In this document: positions 45,701 through 54,700 of the stretch, piece after piece
How positions within the stretch are numbered: the first letter of the stretch is position 1
Layout of the letters: each line of letters opens with the position of its first letter
Origin: Tenacibaculum agarivorans
GTDB lineage: Bacteria > Bacteroidota > Bacteroidia > Flavobacteriales > Flavobacteriaceae
NCBI RefSeq assembly: GCF_001936575.1
Contig: NZ_MSMP01000027.1
Location: 1 to 64,000, forward strand
Reading direction: 5' to 3'
Length of the DNA stretch: 64,000 bases
The notes under the pieces: model-generated
The model's input: only the letters and a program-made list of their open reading frames with translations
Databases searched by the model: none
Told to the model about the DNA's origin: nothing
Made by a program: the position numbers and the translations under genes

Positions 45701-48700
45701 ATGATATGGATTGAAATGGAAACGATGCCAATGACTAGTAATGGTAAGTTGGATAAGAAAGCATTACCAGAGCCAGATGGCACAATGCTATCTACTCAAG
45801 AATATGTGGCGCCTAGAAATGAAACAGAAGAACATCTTGTTGCTATTTGGGAAGAATTATTAGGAATTGAAAAAATTGGAGTTTATGATAATTTCTTTGA
45901 GTTAGGAGGACATTCATTATTAGTTACCCGTTTGGTCTCATTAATTCGTAAAGAGTTAGAAATAGAAGTCGCAATCAGAGATATTTTCGAGTATACAACA
46001 ATTTCTAGTTTAGCATTACACATAACAACCTGTTCAAGAAGTAGTATTTTACCTGAGGTAACACTCCAAGAAAAAGAAGCAAACATTCCTTTATCATTTA
46101 ACCAAGAACGTTTGTGGTTCCTGGATCAATTACAAGGGCGAAGTGATGAATATCACATTCCAGTTATTGAACATTTAGAGGGAGATCTAGACATCAATGC
46201 TGTAGAAGAAGCTTTGAGAACAATAATTGATCGTCATGAAATTTTACGTACTGTAATTTATGAAGAAGAAGGTGTTGGATATCAGAAAACCATTCCTTCT
46301 AATAACTGGTTATTACATAAAGTTGCCATTTCAGAAGAAGTGAATTTAGAGGAAGAAATTAGTAACTTTATTACTATTCCTTTTGATTTAGCAAAAGATT
46401 ACATGTTACGTTCTTGCTTATTCGATTTAGGTCAAGAAAAATATGTTTTGGTTTGTGTATTACACCATATTTCAAGTGATGGGGTGTCTGGAGGAATTTT
46501 AATGGATGAGTTTAATGAATTGTATAGTTCATTACAATCAGGAGAAGAAATAATATTACCAGAACTAACCTTACAGTATGTAGACTATGCAATTTGGCAG
46601 CGTAAATATTTTGCTGGAGAGGTTTTAGAAAATCAATTATCGTATTGGGAAGAAAAATTATCTGGTGTAAATACATTAAAGTTACCAACAGATTATGTAC
46701 GTCCTAGTATACAAAGTAATAAGGGAAGTAGTATTATTTTAGGAACAGGTAAAGAGCTTACAACATCAATAAAATCAATATGTAAACAAGAAGGTGTAAC
46801 ACCTTTTATGTTTATGTTATCAGTTTTTAAAGTACTATTACTACGTTACAGCGGACAAGAAGATATTTGCGTAGGTACACCAATTGCTAATCGTACTCAG
46901 TATGAATTAGAAAGCATGATTGGATTCTTTGTAAATACATTGGCTTTACGAAGTGATTTAAGTGGAAATCCAAGTTTTAAAGAAGCATTATTAAGAATAA
47001 AAGAAACTACATTAGAAGGGTATGATCATCAATTAACCCCTTTTGAAAAAGTTGTAGATCAAGTGGTAACTACTCGTGATATGAGCATGACACCATTATT
47101 TCAAGTAATGTTTGATTATCATAATGAAGATGCAGGAATAGCGAATGAAAATGAAAGTGAAGAGAATTACTCTTCAACAGAATATGATAATTTTGATAGA
47201 ACAGCTCAATTTGATTTAACCTTAGATGTATCTGAACAAGGGTCAGAAATCGTATTGAGTTTAAACTATTGTACAGCACTATTTAAAGAAGCAACAATAG
47301 TTCGCATGTTAGCACACTACAAACAGTTATTGAAAAACATTGTTAGTAATGTAAATCAATCTATTGGAGATGTAGAAATGTTAACATCACAGGAACAAAT
47401 ACAAGTATTAGATGTTTTCAATGCTACAGAAGTTAATTATCCTTTAGATAAAACGGTCGTTGAATTATTTACCGCTCAAGTTGAAAAAACACCAAAAGCG
47501 GTTGCTGTAATTTTTGAAAGTGAAGAATTAACCTATCAAGAGCTAGATGAACGCTCAAACCGATTAGCTCATTATTTAGTTGAAAAAGGAGTAAAGTCTG
47601 ATGATTTAATAGGAATCTGTTTGGAGAGAAGTACAGACATGATCGTAGGTGTTTTAGGAATTCTAAAGTCAGGAGGAGCCTATGTACCAATCAAACCAGA
47701 TTTCCCATCAGATCGTATCGCTTATCTTTTAGAAGATACCAATTGTTCTTTAGTGGTTACAAATTCAAACAGTATAGATGTATTGAGTTCTTTTGAAACG
47801 CTAAATCAGGTTGAATTAGACTCAATTATTATAAATCAAAAATATCCAATAACTACTTTAGAAATAGCATGTAATCCAGAAGATTTAGCCTATGTTATTT
47901 ACACTTCAGGAAGTACAGGTTTACCAAAAGGAGCAATGATCGAACATGCAGGCTTACTAAATCACTTGTTATTAATGATCGATGATTTGGAAATGACTTC
48001 AGAGAGTGCAATAGCATTTACAGCACCATTTACTTTTGATATTTCAGTATGGCAAATGCTAAGCGGACTATTATGCGGAGGACGAATAGTTATATATAAT
48101 GAAGACACTATCTTAGATCTTGAAGGTTTCCAATCTTCACTATCTAACAATAAGGTAAGTCACTTACAATTGGTTCCATCCTATGTCTCAAGTTTATTAG
48201 AAAGTGGAGAAGTTAAAACAGGTTTATCTGATTTGTCATATTTCTTAGTCACAGGAGAAGCAGCTACCCAATCTTTATTAGATAAATGGTTTGCCATGTA
48301 TCCGCAAGTTCCAGTAGTAAATGCTTATGGACCAGCAGAGGCTGCCGATGATATTACATTGCATATTATGAAAGAATCGCCAAGTGGTATGGTAGTTCCA
48401 ATCGGAAAACCAGTAGCGAATATGGATGTGTATGTTGTGGATAGATTTGATAATTTATGTCCAGTGGGTGTTGTTGGAGAATTATGGACAAGTGGAGTTG
48501 GAGTTGGACGAGGTTATTTAAAAAGAGAAGCGCTTACAGCGGAAAAGTTTATAGAAAATCCATTCAAATCAGAAGGAGGACGATTATATAAAACAGGAGA
48601 TTTAGGAAGATGGTTACCTGATGGAACCTTGGAATATATAGGTAGAACAGATGATCAGGTTAAGATCAGAGGTTATCGTATCGAATTAGGTGAGATTGAA

Positions 48701-51700
48701 AATGCATTATCACAAGTACCAGAGATCCAAAGTTGTTGTGTACTAGCAAAAAAGGACAATAGCAATATCAATCGTTTGGTAGGATATGTGGTTACAGAAG
48801 ACACATTCAATAAAGAACAAGTACAGGATACTTTAAAGGAAAGCTTACCAGATTATATGGTACCAATGATTTGGATACCATTAGAAGAAATGCCACTAAC
48901 AGCTAATGGTAAAGTAGATAAAAAGTCATTACCAGAACCTGATAACTCTGTATTATCAAGTATACCTTATGTAGCGCCTAGAAATGAAACTGAAGCACAA
49001 CTAGTTGCGATTTGGCAAGACTTATTAGGAGTAGAAAAGGTAGGGGTTTATGATGAATTTTTTGAGTTAGGTGGACACTCGTTACTAGCAACGCGATTAG
49101 TTTCTATGATTCGTAAGCTTATGGAAAAAGAAATATCAATTCGAGACGTATTTGATTACACAACTATTTCCGCTTTATCGGATTACGTATCTAAACAATC
49201 TAAAGGAACATTACTTCCATTAATAACTGTTGAAGAGCGTCCTGAACAAATCCCATTATCTTTTAGTCAAGAGCGCCTTTGGTTTTTAGATCAATTACAA
49301 GGTACAGTAGCTTATCATATGCCAACGGTAATTCGTTTAGAAGGAAATGTTAACACTACTAACCTAGAAAAAGCTTTTAAAATAATTGTTGATCGTCATG
49401 AGATATTACGTACCAATATTATATCAGAAGACGGGTTTGGCTATCAAAAAGTTATTAGTGTTGATGATTGGACATTAACTCAAGAAAAAATATCAGAGAA
49501 TGAAGTAGAAAAACATATTGGAAATTATATAACAGCTCCTTTTGATTTATCTCTTGATTATAAATTAAGAGCTTGTTTATATAATCTTGGAGAAAATAAA
49601 TATGTATTAGCTGCAGTAGTTCACCATATAGCGAATGATGGTTGGTCTGAAGATATTTTAATTCGTGAATTTACAATAATATATAATGCTTTAGAAGCTA
49701 ATATTGATGTTCCACTTCCAACTTTAGCTTTACAATATGCAGACTATGCCATTTGGCAACGTAAGTATTTTGATGGTGAAGTTTTAGAAAATCAACTTTC
49801 ATATTGGGAAAATAAATTATCAGGAGTTACCACACTGTCTTTCCCAACAGATTTTGTTCGTCCAGCAATACAAAGTAACGAAGGAGCTATTTTAGAATGC
49901 AGCTTAGACGATGAGTTAACGATAACAATACAACAATTATGTGAAGCAGAAGGAGTAACATCATTTATGTTCTTATTATCAGCGTTCAAAGTATTGTTAT
50001 CTCGTTACTGTGGTCAAGAAGATATTAGTATAGGAACAACTATTGCTAATCGTACACAAGCTGAGTTAGAGGAAATGATAGGTTTCTTTGTGAATACGTT
50101 AGTATTGCGTAGCGATTTAAGTGGCAATCCAAGTTTTAAAGAATTACTAAACAAAGTAAAAGAGACAACTTTAGAGAGTTACGATAATCAATTAGCACCT
50201 TTTGAAAAAGTAGTAGATCGAGTAGTAACCACACGTGATATGAGTACTACTCCTTTATTTCAAGTAATGTTTTCATCAGAAAGTACAGCTGCTAGTACTT
50301 CGGACGAAGAAGAAACAGAAATGCAGGCAGAAGAACTTGTCGTAATGCCATATGAATCTGATGATGATAGCGTAGCTTCTCAGTTTGATTTAAGTTTAGA
50401 TGTATCTGAAGAAGGTTCTGATATTACATTTAAACTAAGTTATTGTACAGCTTTGTTTAAAGAATCAACTATGATTCGTTTGTTAGAGCATTATCAAGAA
50501 TTGCTAAAAGGTTTTACAGCTAACATAGAACAGTCTATTGGAAATGTTTCAATGTTAACTAATGAGGAGAAAACACAAGTCTTAGAAGTATTTAATGCTA
50601 CAGAAGTTAACTATCCTTTAGATAAAACAGTTGTTGAATTATTTACAACTCAGGTTAAAAAAACACCAGAAGCAATTGCTGTATTATTTGGAAATAAAGC
50701 ACTAAGTTATAAAGAACTTGATGAACGTTCTAATCAATTAACTCATTATTTATTAGAGCAAGGTATACAGCCAAATAATTTAGTTGGACTTTGTATTGAT
50801 AAAGGTTTCGATATGCTAATAGGAGTCTTAGGAATTTTAAAGTCAGGTGCAGCTTATGTGCCTATTAAACCAGATTTTCCAGCAGATCGTATTGTATATT
50901 TGATAGAAGATACAAGCTGTAATTTGGTAGTTACAAACCAGTCAAGTAAAACACTATTAGAATCACTATCTACAGACAGAAAGTTAATTTCAATTGATGA
51001 TAGTAAAGCCCATATAACAAGTTCGGTAGTCAGATCAACTAATCCAGAAGATTTAGCCTATGTTATTTATACTTCAGGAAGTACAGGTTTACCAAAAGGT
51101 GCAATGATTGAACATGCTGGTTTACTGAATCATTTATTATTAATGGTTGATGATTTGGAAATGACTTCAGATAGTGTAGTTGCATTTACAGCACCATTTA
51201 CTTTTGATATTTCAGTTTGGCAAATGTTAAGTGGACTGTTATGTGGAGGTCGAATAGCCATATATAATGAAGATACGATTTTAGATCTTGAAGGTTTCCA
51301 ATCTTCTTTATCTAACAATAAAGTAAGTCATTTACAGCTCGTTCCATCATATGTGTCAAGTTTATTAGAAGAAGGTGTAGCTGTGTCTGGTTTATCCAGT
51401 CTATCATATTTCTTGGTAACAGGAGAAGCTGCAACAAAATCGTTACTAGATAAATGGTTTGCCATATATCCACAAGTTCCAGTAGTAAATGCATATGGAC
51501 CAGCAGAGGCTGCGGACGATATTACATTACATATTATGAAAGAGTCACCAAGTGGTATGGTGGTTCCAATCGGAAAACCAGTGGCGAATATGGAGGTATA
51601 TGTTGTGGATAGATTTGATAATTTATGTCCAGTTGGTGTAGTAGGAGAATTATGGACAAGTGGAGTAGGAGTTGGACGAGGATATTTAAATAGAGAAGCA

Positions 51701-54700
51701 TTGACCAAAGAAAAGTTCATTACCAATCCATTTAACAAGAAAGAAGAACGTTTATATAAAACAGGTGATTTAGGAAGATGGTTGTCAGACGGAACTTTGG
51801 AATATGTGGGTAGAACAGATGATCAGGTTAAGATTAGAGGTTATCGTATCGAATTAGGTGAGATTGAAAATACGTTATCGCAAGTGTCAGGAATCCAGAG
51901 TTGTTGTGTATTAGCGAAAAAGGATAATAATGATATCAACCGTTTGGTAGGATATATAGTGACAGAAAATGCATTCAATAAAGAACAAGTACAAGATGTT
52001 TTAAAAGAAACTCTACCAGATTACATGGTTCCAATGATTTGGATACCATTAGAAAAAATGCCACTAACAGCCAACGGAAAGATAGATAAAAAGTCATTGC
52101 CAGAACCTGACAGTTCAGCATTGTCTTCAAAAGAATATGTAGCACCTAGAAATGAGTCAGAGACACAATTAGCGGCAATTTGGCAAGAGTTATTAGGAGT
52201 AGAGCAAGTAGGAATATATGATGATTTCTTTGAGTTAGGTGGGCATAGTTTATTAGCGACTCGTTTAGTATCTATGATTCGTAAGCTTATGGAAAAAGAA
52301 ATTCCTATCCGAGATATATTTGAGCATACGACTCTAGCTTCTTTGGCAGTTCATGTTTCACAACAAACTGGAGGATTATTATTACCAACTATTGTAGCTG
52401 AAGAACGTCCAGAGCGTATTCCACTATCATATAGTCAAGAACGTTTATGGTTTATAGATGAATTACAAGGTACTTTAGGCTATCATATGCCAATGATAAT
52501 GCAATTGAAAGGAAATATAAATGTTGAGTTACTACAACAAACCTTTGAAGTGATTTTAAACCGTCACGAAGTATTACGTACCAATATTTTATCCGAAGGA
52601 GGAGAAGGATATCAATATGTGGTAAGTAGTGACGATTGGTTATTAACCCAAGAAATAATATCGGAAAATGAACTAGAAGAAAATCTAGAAGCATACATAT
52701 TAGTTCCATTTGACTTATCAACAGATTATAAGTTAAGAGCTTGTTTATATGAGTTAGGAAATAAAGAATATGTTTTAGCAGTTGTTATACACCACATTGC
52801 TAGTGATGGTTGGTCTGAAGATATTTTAATGAATGAACTTCTAACAACATACACTGCTTTAGAATCAGGAAGTAGCCCATCACTTCCAGCATTAAGTTTA
52901 CAATATGCAGATTATGCTATTTGGCAACGAAAATATTTTGATGGTGAAGTTTTAGAAAGTCAACTATCTTATTGGGAAGCAAAACTGAAAGGAGTTAGTA
53001 CATTAGACTTACCTACAGATTATCCACGCCCAGCAGTACAAAGTGCATCAGGTGATTATGCTGGTTTAACATTAGATAAAGAGTTGAGTAACTCACTTAA
53101 TGAGCTTTGTGAAAGAGAAGGAGTTACTTTGTTTATGCTTCTACTATCAGCATTTAAAGTATTACTGTCTCGTTACAGTGGACAAGAAGATATTTGTGTA
53201 GGTACACCAATTGCAAACCGAACTCAAGCTGAGTTAGAAGACATGATTGGTTTCTTTGTAAATACATTAGCATTACGTAGTGATTTAAGTGGCAATCCTA
53301 GTTTTAAAACATTCTTAAACCAATTAAAGAAAACAACATTAGAAGGGTACGACAATCAGTTAGTGCCATTTGAAAAGGTAGTAGATCGAGTAGTTACAAA
53401 TAGAAATATGAGTACAACTCCGCTATTCCAAACAATGTTGGTATTACAAAATACAGGAAGTAAAGAGGCTGATGATGAAACAACAAATGCATCAGAAGTT
53501 ATTTCTGGAAACCTTAGTATTTCAGAATATGAGTTTGATGCAATTGTTTCTATGTTCGATTTATCCTTAAATGTATCGGAAAATAGTGAAGGCATTTCAT
53601 TGGATATATTGTATTGTACGGATCTGTTTGATAAGGCTACTATTGAAAGAATGTTAGTACATTATCAGAAATTATTGAAAAGTATTGTGGATGATATTCA
53701 CCAGCCAATTCATACTATTTCAATGTTAACTGAGCATGAAGAACATAAATTGCTAAATGTTTACACAGCTACTAAAGTTGATTATTTAAATGCAGAAAAT
53801 GTAGTAGACTTATTTGCAAACCAAGTTAAAAAATCGTCAAGAGCTACAGCTGTAGTTTATAAAGGAGAAAAAATAACATACAAAGAGTTACATAAAAAAT
53901 CGAATCAATTAGCACGATACCTACAAAATCAAGGTATTCAAAAAGATAGTTTGGTAGGAATATGTATGGAACGTAGCCTAGATATGATTATAGGGATCTT
54001 AGGAGTCTTGAAATCAGGAGGAGCCTATGTACCAATAGATCCAAATTATCCAAAAGATCGAATTGATTACATGATTGAAGATACAGAAACTACATTAGTA
54101 TTGAGTAGTAGTGTAAGCAAAGAAACTTTAGGAGAACACCATGGTGTAACAGTGGTTTCTTTGGATAGTAATTGGAATGCAATTGCTGATTTTTCTACAA
54201 AGAAATTAAATACATCAATTACATCAGATAGTTTAGCATATATCATTTACACCTCAGGAAGTACAGGGAAGCCAAAAGGAGTAATGATTGAGCATGGTAA
54301 CATGTATAATTTAGTAAGTTGGGGAATTCGAAACTTCGAAGATTCATTACATTTAGGAATGTTGGCAAGTACTTCTATAAATTTCGATTTATCAATTTTT
54401 GAAATTTTTGTAACGCTAGCTTGTGGTGCTAAAATTGATTTAGTAGATAATCTACTTTCTTTACTAGAAGAAGATTCAGAAGTATCAGTATCGTTAATAA
54501 ATACAGTTCCAAGTGTTTTATTAGGATTGTTAGATTCTGGTAAAATTCCTAACTCAGTTCGAACTATTAATTTAGCAGGAGAACCTTTGCTGCCAAGTTT
54601 AGTCGATCGTATTTACAAAGAAAGTTCAGTAAGAAAAGTATACGATTTGTATGGTCCATCAGAGGCAACAACATATAGTACATATACAAAACGTAAATTC

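Noticed and set aside
8515..52110. Repeated segments as a mobile element or CRISPR array
   Set aside because: The repeats are in-frame A-domain coding sequence without terminal inverted repeats, transposase or regular spacers.
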